Both the position numbers and the translations under genes were made by a program. A stretch of DNA of 64,000 nt from Mytilisepta virgata. Taxonomy: Eukaryota; Mollusca; Bivalvia; Mytilida; Mytilidae. The stretch covers positions 50,852,341-50,916,340 of the forward strand of contig CM051513.1 of NCBI GenBank assembly GCA_028015205.1, read 5' to 3'. Under the pieces are notes generated by a model. It was not told the DNA's origin. It saw only the letters and a list, made by a program, of their open reading frames with translations, and ran no database searches. The first letter of the stretch is position 1, and the number at the start of each line of letters is the position of its first letter. Of this stretch, positions 48,022-59,115 are shown one piece after another.

Positions 48022-49040
48022 ATTGAACTCATGTAATAACCTATTAGTCTTCAAGCTGAACCTATTGGACTGCCTGATACCAGTGCTGATATGGACAATG
48101 TTATAAACTGTAAATTTTCAATTTGTATGAACCAAGGGTTTTCTACATGGCTACTTTTGCTCCAGACTTACATTAACAGTCAATTAAAACATGAACTAAT
48201 CAGGTGAAACATCCTGCACAAACTGTTTTCATTGTTGCTAAGTCATGAACAGTATATGATGTCATTAATATATTGGGAATTTTAATCAGTTGACCTTTTG
48301 AACAGCCTCTGTTGTAGTGCTAGTTTATGGCTATTCTGTGCTACTCCATACAGCTGTTTGATATTACATGTAATAAGCTTACTTTACTGCCACATTTGAG
48401 AAATGTAAAGTTTATATCTTGTCATTCAGCTTTTTGACAGGTTTAGCATGGGAAATATAAAAATGTCATGCATGATCTGACTGGTCTATGACTCTGTGTG
48501 TTTCTGTGTTGGTGCCTTGTTAAGTGCTCTCACCCTTACAATTACTTACAGGTTATCAACAATATCATGGTGAAATTGAAAAAATGAGTGCCCATAGGAA
48601 TTTTTTGTGTCAGTAGAAATTATGGTCCTTGGGAGTACATGTATAAATTAAACGAATAATTGTGTGAAACAATTCTCAGCCATGAAGTTCATTTTAAACA
48701 TTTGTCTTGATTGAGGTCAAAAATTAGTGGTGATAGAAAATTTTTATACAAATTACAGCCTTGGAAATATGTATTTCACATGTTTAAAAAATTCTAAGAG
48801 ATTATTTCGTCTTAAAACATCAATTGTTTACTTAAATTCCTTTTGACACAAAGTTCAATAATTTAACAAATGTAGAACATGATAAATGATAGATTGATGT
48901 TTTATAGCAGCATGTGTCTCACATGTGACAAGTAAGTATATCATGGTCGTGGCTAGGATAACTGGTTACCAGTCTTATTTTAAGGATTTTCTTTTAGGTC
49001 CTGGTCTTTCCTGTCCTTTACCAATCCTTTTGTTAATTTT
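48022..49040. other. Intron sequence with nothing recognised
   Basis: AT-rich sequence, no repeats or coding potential seen. Confidence 0.55.
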
Positions 49041-49316
49041 TTTTTTAGACTTTATTTATGGGATCATGGGGATTGAGGGCCAAGTGGGCCAATGCCATCA
49101 CTTTGCGTTTGATAATTCTTAACTTGTAAAATTTAATTGCAAATTTGGACCAAAGTTCAAAACCTGGGATCAATATCATCTTCATTATATAGAGAATTTC
49201 AACAAAATATTTTTCAAATATTATCAACATTAAATATTTATTTTGGGAGGCCATGAATGTTTTCATGGTAATAAAGACGTTCAGAGCAATACAGGCTCCC
49301 TGAGTAGCCTTTAGTT
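49041..49316 (+). mobile_element. AGCTCACC-family short diverged copy
   Basis: Has GAGGGCCAAGTGGGCCAATGCCATCACTTTGCG at the left, and GCAATACAGGCTCCCTGAGTAGCCTTTAGTTTA at the right. The right-end phrase is repeated once more at 49328-49356. Internal units are almost absent. Confidence 0.6.
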
Positions 49317-49356
49317 TACCTCCTGCAGAGCAATACAGGCTCCCTGTGTAGCCTTT

Positions 49357-50593
49357 TTATTTGGGCTTGAGCTATATGTACTGCTTACTCATGTTTAGTT
49401 ATTTTTATATTGGTACATGTGTATTCAATTTCCACAACTGCTTATTTATACTTACTCAAACCCTTCTGTTTTAATATTAGATATGAGAACAGTAGTTACA
49501 GGGAAACATATTTATCAATCTTTATTTAATGGAGGTAAAAATGTGTTTATATTTCCATCAACTGATGACAAATCAAAGACAAACTATAAATAGTTGGAAG
49601 ATCGGGCCTTCATTCACCAAAAATCATACGACTATGATTGTCCTAACTGTGAGGTCATTGCCAAATATTCTATGTACTATAAATTATGCTTGATAATAGT
49701 CATACCATTTTTGATTGGTCTGTTACTTTCACAAATGTTTTTTTTCAGATTACATTAGAATAACTGGTTTTTTCAGTCATAAAATGTACAATTTTACCAG
49801 GTTATCTATTCATTGATATATTAATTTAATAAGAAGTAAGAATATAGTGTATTAATTCTTTATAAAGTATACCTGTATTTGTATGGAAAAATATCAATTA
49901 AATAAACAATGATTTCATTGCTGTTCCTTGTCTTAAAGTGACATGGAAAACATTGCACAACACACCATAACATTGATAGATCAAGTTATCCCCAAACACT
50001 GGTTCAGTGGAGTCTCTGCTAAAGATGAAATATCAGTGCCATTCGCCAAAAAATGCTTCATTGATATGACCACATATTTATATATAAATGTTAGATGTCT
50101 TCACATCATATGTTTGCCATCAATACATTGGACTATTGGAATTAAATCGCAGTAACTAATGTATGAAATTTTTTTTGGATAATCAAATGGTTGTTATGGT
50201 GACCATTTTATATTCTTATTCTATTATAAGACCGTCAAAATGTTTATATTTTCCAGAGGTAGATGGATCGTGTTTAGGTCATGGTTTTTACCATTATAAA
50301 AAGTGTATTACTGATATATTTCACAGTTCATCTTAAGATTATTTTGGCTGAATAAATATATTTATTTTTTAAGCAGTGCCGATGATTCAGTAGGATTTCC
50401 TGAAATATTTGTCTTATATTTTACATTATGTTAACACACTTGGATCTGTTGTGGGATATTAGTATAGACTTCTAGTGGAATGTTACTCAGATGTACATGG
50501 GTGTGGAAATGCATGAATTATATATAGACAAATATATTACGATAGTTGCATGTATGTCAATTGAATTACATATACAAGCAACTGAATACTTAT
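49357..50593. other. Intron sequence with nothing recognised
   Basis: AT-rich; the open frame at 49943-50155 shows no known domain and no splice context, so it is not called. Confidence 0.5.
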
Positions 50594-50734
50594 AGTATAA
50601 CTAATAGCTTAATTCAAATACCAGAAAATAAAAAACGTGTGATCGAACTATGCAGTAAATCACGAGTGCATGCAGCACACAAGTTGTTTATTTCTGGTAT
50701 TTAAATTCAGGGATTAGTTATACTTTTTATTACA
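50594..50734. repeat. Foldback element with arms of about 50 bp
   Basis: TATAGTATAACTAAT...AATACCAGAAAAT on the left pairs with ATTTCTGGTATT...ATTAGTTATACTTTTTA on the right. About 40 bases with GCATGCAGCACACAAG lie in the centre. Arms carry a few mismatches. Likely a palindromic miniature element. Confidence 0.8.
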
Positions 50735-50934
50735 TTGTACAGAATCTATCATTTTACCAGAAATAAATTGAAATAAAAGGGACCATGTCTTTTGATATCT
50801 CGCCGCGGCAATTGTGCCATCACTTCCTAGAGTGAAATACCAGCTGTTCTTTTCACACGCATGTGATACACCAAATCTTCTTTCACTCGGATTAACTACA
50901 GTAATAATAATAGTTGAATGAATCTAGGTGTTGA

Positions 50935-52211
50935 TTTTTTAGCTCACCTGGCCATAGGCCATGTGAGCTATTGCCATCACTTGGCGTCCGTCGTCGTCGT
51001 CTGTAAACTTTTTCAAACGTTAACTCGTCCTAAACTACTGGACCGACTTCAACCTAACTTTGCAGAATTGTTCTTTAGGGCATCTGGAAAATTTCTATCG
51101 TTTAAAATTTTTGAAATGTCGAAAAACATGGCTGTCGTTACTATAAATAGAACATAGGGGGGTAAATTGCTGTTTTTTGCTAATAACTCAAAAACCGTTA
51201 CAGATATCGAAAATGTGACACGCGGTAAAATTGATCACCATGACAAGATCTACCTACCCTGAAATTTTGAAGGAAATTCCAAAACCCATTTAGGAGTTAT
51301 TGCCCTTTTTTCACATTTTTGGCTTTTTTTTATGTTATTATTTCAAAAATCTTCTTCTCTGAAACTACTATTCAAAATCATATGAAACTTGGTAAGATTG
51401 TTGCTTAGGGTACCCTGCATAGAACTGATGTGGGGATTTTTGATTCGTCGAAAAACATGGCCGCTGTTACTAAAAATAGAACATAGGGGTAAATTGCTGT
51501 TTTTTGCTAATAACTCAAAAACCGTTACAGATATCGAAAATCTGACATGGGGTAAATTTGATCAGCATGACAAGATCTACCTACCCTGAAATTTTGAAGG
51601 AAATTCCAAAACCCATTTAGGAGTTATTGTCCTTTTTTCGTCAAATTTTCATAATTTAACATTTTTCGTCATTTATCTCCAAAACTATTTGAGATAGAAG
51701 TGAAATGTAAATTTGAAAAATGTTTGCCATGTTGAGATCTACATACCCTGAAATTTTAAAGGAAATCCCAAAACCCATTTAGGAGTTATTGCCCTTTTTT
51801 GTCAAATTTTTAAAATTTTAACATTTTTGCATTTATCTCCAAAACTATTTGAGATAGAAGTGAAATGTAAATTGAAAAATGTTTGCCATGTTGAGATCTA
51901 CCTACCCTGAAATTTTGAAGGGAATCCCAAATTCTATTTAGGAGTTATTGGTTTGTGTAATTTGAGGTTGGGTTCTGTTACATTTATTTAAGGTTCACCC
52001 TTATTCCTGGTCAATTTTGTCAACTTCCTGCCAGGACTACCACCATCAGGGAACATATTTTAACATTAAACCTTATGAAAAATAAATCTTCAACAAATTT
52101 TCCCTGAACAATTGAACCAATTGCAACAAACTTGGTCAAATAGTTGATTAATTGTCCAATGAAAACCAGACTCCAGGTGAGCGATACAGGCTCTGGTGAG
52201 CCTCTTGTTTT
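50935..52211 (+). mobile_element. AGCTCACC-family element with a distinct interior
   Basis: Starts TTTTTTAGCTCACCTGGCCATAGGCCATGTGAGC, then CGTCGTCGTCGTC. Interior units contain aaaacatggccgctgttac and gatctacctaccctgaaatt. Ends CCAGGTGAGCGATACAGGCTCTGGTGAGCCTCTTGTTTT. Confidence 0.82.
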
Positions 52212-52760
52212 ATTCCATTGTTATAATGGGGCCATATAATACTGGTATTGTGGTTCGGAGGTGTAGTTTCCAAGGAACCAATATGCCCACCAATATTAAA
52301 AATAGAAAAAGTATCAAAATATTGTTCTAAAAAATCTTCCCATCTGAAACTAATATATGTCAAATTTGTGTCAGGGGATGTGCTTTGGGGGTCCTGACCA
52401 TGGAACAATATGGCCACTATTACATTTGCTAAAAATAGAAAAATCAGTAAAACAGAATGTTCTCATCAGAAATTACTGAGGCAGTTGAGGCTAAACTTTT
52501 ATGGAATGGTCCTAAGGTAGTCCCTTTCAAAATTGTGTCCTTGGTCCAGACCTTGGATTGATATAGTTGCCAATAATAAAAATAAAAATCAGCCAAAAAA
52601 TTTTTAAAAATCTTCAAAAAACTCCTATGAAAGTAGTATGACAGTTGAGACTTTGGTTAAATTGTCCTGGGTGGTCTCCTGTTGAAAGAATGTCCTAAAA
52701 GTTGTCTATTGGACATCGAACCAATCCAACTACCTTTTCTGAAAATAGAAAAATTATTAA
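52212..52760 (+). repeat. Degenerate AGCTCACC-like interior units
   Basis: Words such as ctaaaaatagaaaaatcagt, cttcccatctgaaact and ggtccaaggtagtccctttc recur at 120-150 base steps, next to the complete element upstream. Confidence 0.5.
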
Positions 52761-52973
52761 AAGATATTCAGATATGTGTTTAATTAAGCTGTATAGCAAA
52801 TCACTGTCTAAAAATACATTATGAACAATGCTTTTAAAAATGACATGTATTTATAGGACACTTTTTTCTGATCCATTTCAATACATATTTTACTCTTTTC
52901 CTGATTTCTATTTTCCTCTACCTTTACTCTGAAAATAACATGTTCTGACATTGTATTTATTTATTTATTTCAG

Positions 52974-53081
52974 TCCCCAATGGGACCTCCACCACCATAT
53001 TCAGCTTCATCATCAGGAAAACCTCATCCTGCACATGGTAGAGGTCAGAGGGGAAAGAAAGGAAAAGATTTACGAGTGTAG
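52974..53081 (+). CDS. ADAM10: ADAM10 last coding exon: proline-rich tail with PPPPY and stop
   Basis: Acceptor TTTATTTCAG ends at 52973. 35 codons and TAG at 53079-53081. The product begins SPMGPPPPYSASSSGK and ends GKKGKDLRV. PPPPY fits the PPxY ligand of WW domains, and the basic end GRGQRGKKGK is rich in Lys/Arg/Gly. The cytoplasmic tail is about 28 residues longer than in vertebrates, and its final residues do not resemble the vertebrate ending. Frame continuity from the previous exon (phase 0) and the strong acceptor support the exon, but without a transcript an alternative last exon cannot be excluded. Confidence 0.85.
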   Translation, partial: SPMGPPPPYSASSSGKPHPAHGRGQRGKKGKDLRV

Positions 53082-54480
53082 TGCCATAGCTCCTGTAGGA
53101 CGACAACTGAATTTTACATTTCATTCTTAAGTTTTAAATCAAGGATTTTCTTACTTCAGTTTTTATATCATTCAAATGATGATACAGCATATTGTTAAAG
53201 TCTGTTTCACTGTAATAAATGTGGAAATTTTTAATTTTGGAATAAGTGACATTTAATGAAGTCATAAAAAATCATATAAATAAAAATGAATAAAAGACAA
53301 GATGAGGAAAGTCTGAAGGCCCAGTCAATAATCAATAATGTTATACTAGTTCATTGTAATTTGTTATTATCCGCCTCATAAACTGAACTGTTATTTGTTT
53401 GTTTGTTTGTTTGTTTGTTCATCTACTCTGGTTCAGTTTTTGTAAAGATCCAGATGTAAACAACATTGATGTTTTGCCTACTTGGATAGAAATGAATTTC
53501 TGTACAAGAATTAAATCATCATGACCTACCTTTAGGGCATGAAAGAGTTTGATAAAGTGTTTTTATAATGTCTGGAGCTACTGCCTGTAGACCTTATTCA
53601 GTGCAAGGCTTTTTTTGCTAATTGATTTGAATTTTGTTATCACTTTTCTGTGAGTTACTTAACCATTTCATAACTATTAAATTTACCTTTGGAATTTCAA
53701 TGTAAACAGGTTGGTAAAAATCTGATTTATTTTTTCAAAGAAAATATCATGCATAAAATGTTTATTCAGATGTGGACACCATTCCTCAGACTTGTTACAT
53801 CGACTTTAAAGCTAAAATTGACATTAAACTGAATTTAGGTAAAATAGTTAGCTGTAGTAATTTCAGCTTTTTTTTCCTTTAGATACAACAAATTTTCTGG
53901 ATCCTAAATGTCTTTTTACTCTGTCAACATAGAACAAATATTTGTATAATTGTTTAACAACAGATTGTATATTTTTATGTTTTCTCTATTGATTAGTCTG
54001 TGGATAGAAATCTTATACTTGCTGTTAAATTTAGAACGACTGTTGTGAAACTCTTATTATTCATGTTACACCAATTTTCGTGGATTTCCTGGACAGATTT
54101 ATCAATGAATTTAAGAAGCCAATGAAATATGAATCCACAGTTCACTGTAAGAGGAAATATGAACCCACAGTTCACTGTAAGAGGAAATATGAACCCACAG
54201 TTCACTGTAAGAGGAAATATTGAGATACCAAGAATCTGATACGTGTTGGAAATTTAACAAATTCACATCCGAAACTGGTTCAGGAACGTATATAAGTTGA
54301 AATCTTATGAGCTTGTTGATCATACTTCAGTGTAAATCTGTTGATATGAATATCTTTGTTTTGAAATAAAAATCCATAAAATTATAACTAACGAATATGC
54401 CTTTTTTCCCTAAATCCATGAAAATTGATATCAATGAAAATAACTGAAAACATTAAAGTATTTAAGAATTGAATATTTCA
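53082..54480 (+). other. ADAM10: ADAM10 3' UTR and downstream sequence with candidate polyadenylation signals
   Basis: AT-rich sequence follows the stop codon with no further coding potential. AATAAA hexamers lie at 53214, 53279, 53289 and 54365, with another at 55941. A (TTTG)n microsatellite lies near 53392-53420. A 30-bp tandem repeat (about 3 copies) lies at 54124-54218. The UTR end cannot be fixed from sequence alone; the clustered signals at 53279-53294 or the one at 54365 are the likeliest. Confidence 0.5.
54124..54218. repeat. 30-bp tandem repeat, about 3 copies, downstream of ADAM10
   Basis: GAAATATGAACCCACAGTTC plus ACTGTAAGAG repeats at 54124, 54154 and 54184. Minus-strand frames over it are repeat artefacts. 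Confidence 0.92.
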
Positions 54481-55495
54481 TTTTAGCTCACCTGGCCCAA
54501 AGGGCCACGTGAGCTATTGCCATCACTTGGCATCTGGCGTCCGGCGTCGTCGTTGTAAATTTTCCTTTAAAGATCTTCTTGTCTGAAACCACTTGCCAAT
54601 TAGAACAAAACTTGGCAGTAATGGTCCTAATAGGTGGTCCTCTTTCAGAATTATATCCGATGACCCGGCCTGTCATCCAAGATGGCCACCAGAGCGGAAC
54701 ATGGCTTAACATAGGACCCTATGAAAAATTTACTTAAAGATCTTTTTGTCTGAAACCACTAAGCCAATTGAAACAAAACTTGGCAGCAATGGTCCTTAGG
54801 TGGTCTTCATTCAGAATTATATCTGATGACCTGGCCCATCATCCAAGGTGGCCGCCAGAGACGAACATAGTTTAACATAGAACAAAATGGGGAATTTCTT
54901 AAAGATCTTCTTGTCTAAAACCACTTGGCCAATTGGAACAAAACCTAGCAGCAATGGTCCTTAGAATTATATCTGATGACCCCTACCCGTCATTCAAGAT
55001 GGCCACCAGATCTGAACATAGTTTAACATAGGATCTTATGGGAAATTTTCTTTAAGATCTTCTTTTCTGAAACCACTTGGCCAATTGGAACAATTTGGTG
55101 GTCCTCTTTCAGAGTTATATCCGATGACTCTTCGCATCATCCAAAATGGCAGAACATAGTTTAACATGGGACCTTATAGGAAATTTTCTTAAAGATTTTC
55201 TTGTCTGAAACCACTTGGTTAATTGGAACAATTTGATGTTCCTCTGTCAGAGTTGTATCCGATGACTCCACCCACCATCCAAAATGCCCGCCAGAGCTGG
55301 TCCTTAGTCGGTCCTCTTTCAGAATTATATCCTATGACCCAACCCGTCATCCAAGATGGCTGCCAAAGCCGAACAGTGTTTAACATAGGACCTAAGTGGA
55401 AAAATCACTGAAAGATCTTCCTGTTTGAAACCAGTGGGCCAGTAAAGATGGACATAGTCCAGGTGAGTGATACAGTCTCCTGGGAGTCTCTAGTT
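54481..55495 (+). mobile_element. AGCTCACC-family element downstream of ADAM10
   Basis: Starts TTTTAGCTCACCTGGCCCAAAGGGCCACGTGAGC. Has five to six internal units with cttgtctgaaaccacttggc and ccaagatggccaccaga. Ends TCCAGGTGAGTGATACAGTCTCCTGGGAGTCTCTAGTT, with CTAG at 55490-55493. Confidence 0.85.
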
Positions 55496-58059
55496 GTAGT
55501 TTAATTGAGGTGTATTATTTTATGTTTGGTTCTGTGCAATGAAACAAAATGAGTAACAGAGTGCAATGTTATGTTCAGTGATTTGACAAGTATAAATATT
55601 ATATTAAAGGGAGATAACTAAAATAATACTGCAAGGCTTTAAAGGGTAATGAATTTTGACAGTGATTTTACTGTATATTAAGTTTCCATTAGGTTATTAT
55701 TGATACGTACAATGTCTGGTGAGAATATATTACAGTTGAAAGGACATTATAGATTTGAGCAGCAAATATTTATATTTTGTGTAGAACATTTACCTTGTAC
55801 TATGTGTAACATTTAATACATCATTCCAATTATATTTGTTTTCATGTCAATAGAACCATTTAATATACATGTAATTGTATAAATTTGGACATTTTTCTTT
55901 GATAAACATTTACATTTTACATATGCATTACTTATAGCCAAATAAAAGAAGATTTAAAAAATTGAAATGAAATATATATGTTATTAAGTTAACTTACAAA
56001 TGTGTATGTGAAACAAGAGTTATTTAATGTTTTATATCCATTATTTATCTAAGCTGATCATTTTATAAATGTTGTATATAACTTTATCTTAGGATCAATG
56101 CAGTTGAATGAAGAAGGAGTAGGGAGTTGAATTGACACAAAAATATGAACAATTTCATTTTTTATACAATACTTTATGAAAGTACATTGCAGTATTTAAG
56201 AATTGTTAAATCACATTTTGTATGAAGTGCGGAAGCACATGCTGAACAAGATGTTCACTTTTATTGGGTTATAAAAAATCGCTTTCAAACCATGTGACTA
56301 TCGTCTTCCAAGTGAGATGTTTTTTATAGAGCATAATGAGTTATAGCCCTTTTAATGTTTGATATATGAATATTTTTTGTTAGCAACCAATCTTTTGGCG
56401 GATTTTATTTAAATTTGGTATTATAATTGGGATCTGATCATGTTTATTTTACACAATTTCGTGGTTGGTTGATTTTGCCGGACTTGTAGCCGTCTTCATT
56501 ATTGGTAATAGTTTTAGTGATGATCACAGAATTTTATTATACCACCAGTTGCAGAGTGAAGAGTATACTGGAATAATCTTGTCTGTTACAGCCCTTCTCA
56601 TGTCTTGTGAATATATATGTTTTGTGTATGTACCAAGTCATTTATCTTTTGGACGGATTTAGTTCATATTTGTTACTTATGTTGGACATGACTTTAGCAA
56701 CTGTATATTATACCCCTTTCAAAATCTGATGTTTGTTTATCCATATTTACTATATGCAACTACCAGAATGTTTGCTTATACATACCTATAATATGCAACT
56801 GCCGGTAGGTAGTTTGATCAAAATTTGATTGATATGCAGAACGTGGGGGTATCCTGACAACAGTGCAGTTTCGTTCTTCCTTACATCAACTCTGTAATAG
56901 TTATATGAAGATCTCTGTATGCTAAAATTTAGACTATGATGAGCTTGAAAAGGAACCCTTTCTCCTTCGTTATCTGATTAGTTTTTATCTCTAATACTTT
57001 TGTGCATTTATAAATCTCTTGACCTGTTTGATCAATTCTGATTATCACCACAAGTCGGTTAAATGCTCTTGAAATTTCCCACCAAAACAATTTCGGGACC
57101 CTCTCAGAGTTTTATATTGTCATTAGAGAAAAAGATTCTAAACTCTTGACGTGTTAATTATGAAATTTATCCACTCTCGATAATTAAATTTTCAGCTTCG
57201 CAGTTTAAAAATTAAAATTTAGTTAACTTGAGTTAATAAATTTTCATAATTAACTGGTCATCATTGTAGAATTTATATTTAACCCCACTTATAATGAAAC
57301 CCCTTATCCATCGTTATCTGATTAAATAGTTTTTTCATTCTATTTGTGAGAAAATATCAAATTGTAGCTTATTTGTCACAAACATAATGAAGATATTTGT
57401 TTTTGTACTTTATAATGTATGATATATTAATAGCTATCTATATTTTAACAGTTGATCTGAACTACAGCCAGAATTTATAATTGTTAGTTTTTCTAATAGA
57501 TAACTTGTTTATTATTAGCCAGGTCATTTTTGGATGCTTTTTATCAAAACTACTATTTTTATTAGTATGTTTTCTTGCAAATTTCTGAGAACACAAAGCA
57601 GATATTAATACAATAATGAAGGAATTATTATGGATTGAGCCCAGATTATATGTAGAAATTCATTCATCAATTAAAATTGCAAATTTGTCTGTTGCTGATT
57701 TTTCATCAGTCAATTTATTTAAATTGGCCTTATGTATATAACAAAAATTGTGGGGAAATTTTATTTCATTATGTACATTAATCTATGAATAATTTATGAA
57801 AGTAAAAATGTCATATTTTTCCAATGTTTTAATTGTTTTTATAAGGGCCCAACCACAAAGTTAATACAGATGTCATGGAGTAATTACTTGCTGTGTTGTA
57901 CAATAACACAATTTTGCATATAAACAGAGTTGGGATTGATGAAACAAAGGTCCCTTTCCCTGTTCAGTGTTTTCATTTTTTTGATTCTATAGTTATGGAA
58001 CTTTATTTTTGTACATTCTATCTATGTATCAACAAGAAAACAGATAACAGGAAAGTTCA
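55496..58059. other. Intergenic AT-rich sequence with one foldback
   Basis: No gene recognised. A foldback at 57151-57254 pairs GTTAATTATGAAATTTAT with ATAAATTTTCATAATTAAC. The frame at 56465-56662 shows no known domain. Confidence 0.55.
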
Positions 58060-59115
58060 ACCATGACCCACCAATCAGCGATATCAAACAGACAGACCCT
58101 CAGACAACAATGCCACATCAATCAGTGATATCAAACAGACAGACCCTCAGACAACAATGTCACACCAATCAGTGATAACAAACCGACAGACCCTCAGACA
58201 ACAGTGTCACACCAATCAGTGATATCAAACAGACAGACCCTCAGAGAACAATGGCACACCAATCAGCGATATCAAACAGACAGACCCTCAGACAACAATG
58301 TCACACCAATCAGCGATAACAAACCGACACACCCTCAGACAACAATGATACACCTATCAGTGATATCAAACCGACAGACCTTCAGACAACAATGACACAC
58401 CAATCAGCGATATCAAACCGACAGACCCTCAGACAACAATGTCACACCAATCAGTGATATCAAACAGACAGACCTTCAGACAACAATGACACAACAATAA
58501 GCGATCCCTCAGACAACAATGTCACACCAATCAGTGATATCAAACCGACAGACCTTCAGACAACAATGACACACCAATCAGCGATATCAAACCGACAGAC
58601 CCTCAGACAACAATGTCACACCAATCAGTGATAACAAACCGACATACCCTCAGACAACAATGTCACACCAATCAGTGATATCAAACAGACAGACCCTCAG
58701 AGAACAATGGCACACCAATCAGCGATATCAAACAGACAGACCCTCAGACAACAATGACACAACAATAAGCGATATCAAACCGACAGACCCTCAGACAACA
58801 ATGTCACACCAATCAGTGATATCAAACCGACAGACCTTCAGACAACAATGACACACCAATCAGCGATATCAAACCGACAGACCCTCAGACAACAATGTCA
58901 CACCAATCAGTGATATCAAACAGACAGACCTTCAGACAACAATGACACAACAATAAGCGATTTCAAACCGACAGACCCTCAGACAACAATGTCACACCAA
59001 TAAGCGATATCAAACCGACAGACCCTCAGACAACAATGTCACACCAATCAGCGATATCAAACCGACAGACCCTCAGACAACAATGACACATCAATCAGTG
59101 ATATCAAACAGACAG
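58060..59115. repeat. 47-bp minisatellite, about 22 copies
   Basis: CCAATCAGTGATATCAAACA, then GACAGACCCTCAGACAACAA and TGTCACA, repeats at 47-base steps (58165, 58212 and onward). Variants cag/ccg, cagtg/cagcg and gtcaca/gacaca recur in higher-order order: for example, the block near 58190-58440 is echoed near 58650-58900. One unit is shortened at about 58490-58510. Confidence 0.95.

Larger units (their letters stand above)
2962..53081 (+). other. ADAM10: ADAM10 (Kuzbanian) gene, 3' part: ten coding exons and nine introns
   Basis: Ten exons splice into one open frame of 467 residues plus stop. Order of domains: end of the metzincin protease domain, disintegrin, cysteine-rich and membrane-proximal regions, one transmembrane helix, cytoplasmic tail. 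ADAM10 is a type I membrane alpha-secretase that sheds ectodomains, including Notch and its ligands, at the cell surface. The call rests on the [35 protein letters not shown] and VHTPSSNPK segments, which distinguish ADAM10 from ADAM17 and other ADAMs. Signal peptide, prodomain with cysteine switch and the first part of the protease domain lie upstream of the window. From the HExxH to the end this protein is about 55 residues longer than the vertebrate form, with the surplus in the membrane-proximal region and the tail. Introns run from 0.65 to 15 kb and are dominated by repeats. Confidence 0.95.

Noticed and set aside
49943..50155. Small plus-strand frame MENIAQHTITLIDQ...
   Set aside because: No domain, splice context or repeat support. 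Chance length in AT-rich DNA cannot be excluded.
2962..53081. ADAM17 (TACE) instead of ADAM10
   Set aside because: The juxtamembrane VHTPSSNPK, the HWWAV helix start and the [14 protein letters not shown] segment are ADAM10 features.
58204..58851. Frames with SNRQTLREQ repeats
   Set aside because: 47-bp minisatellite; the period is not a multiple of three and frames stop and restart.
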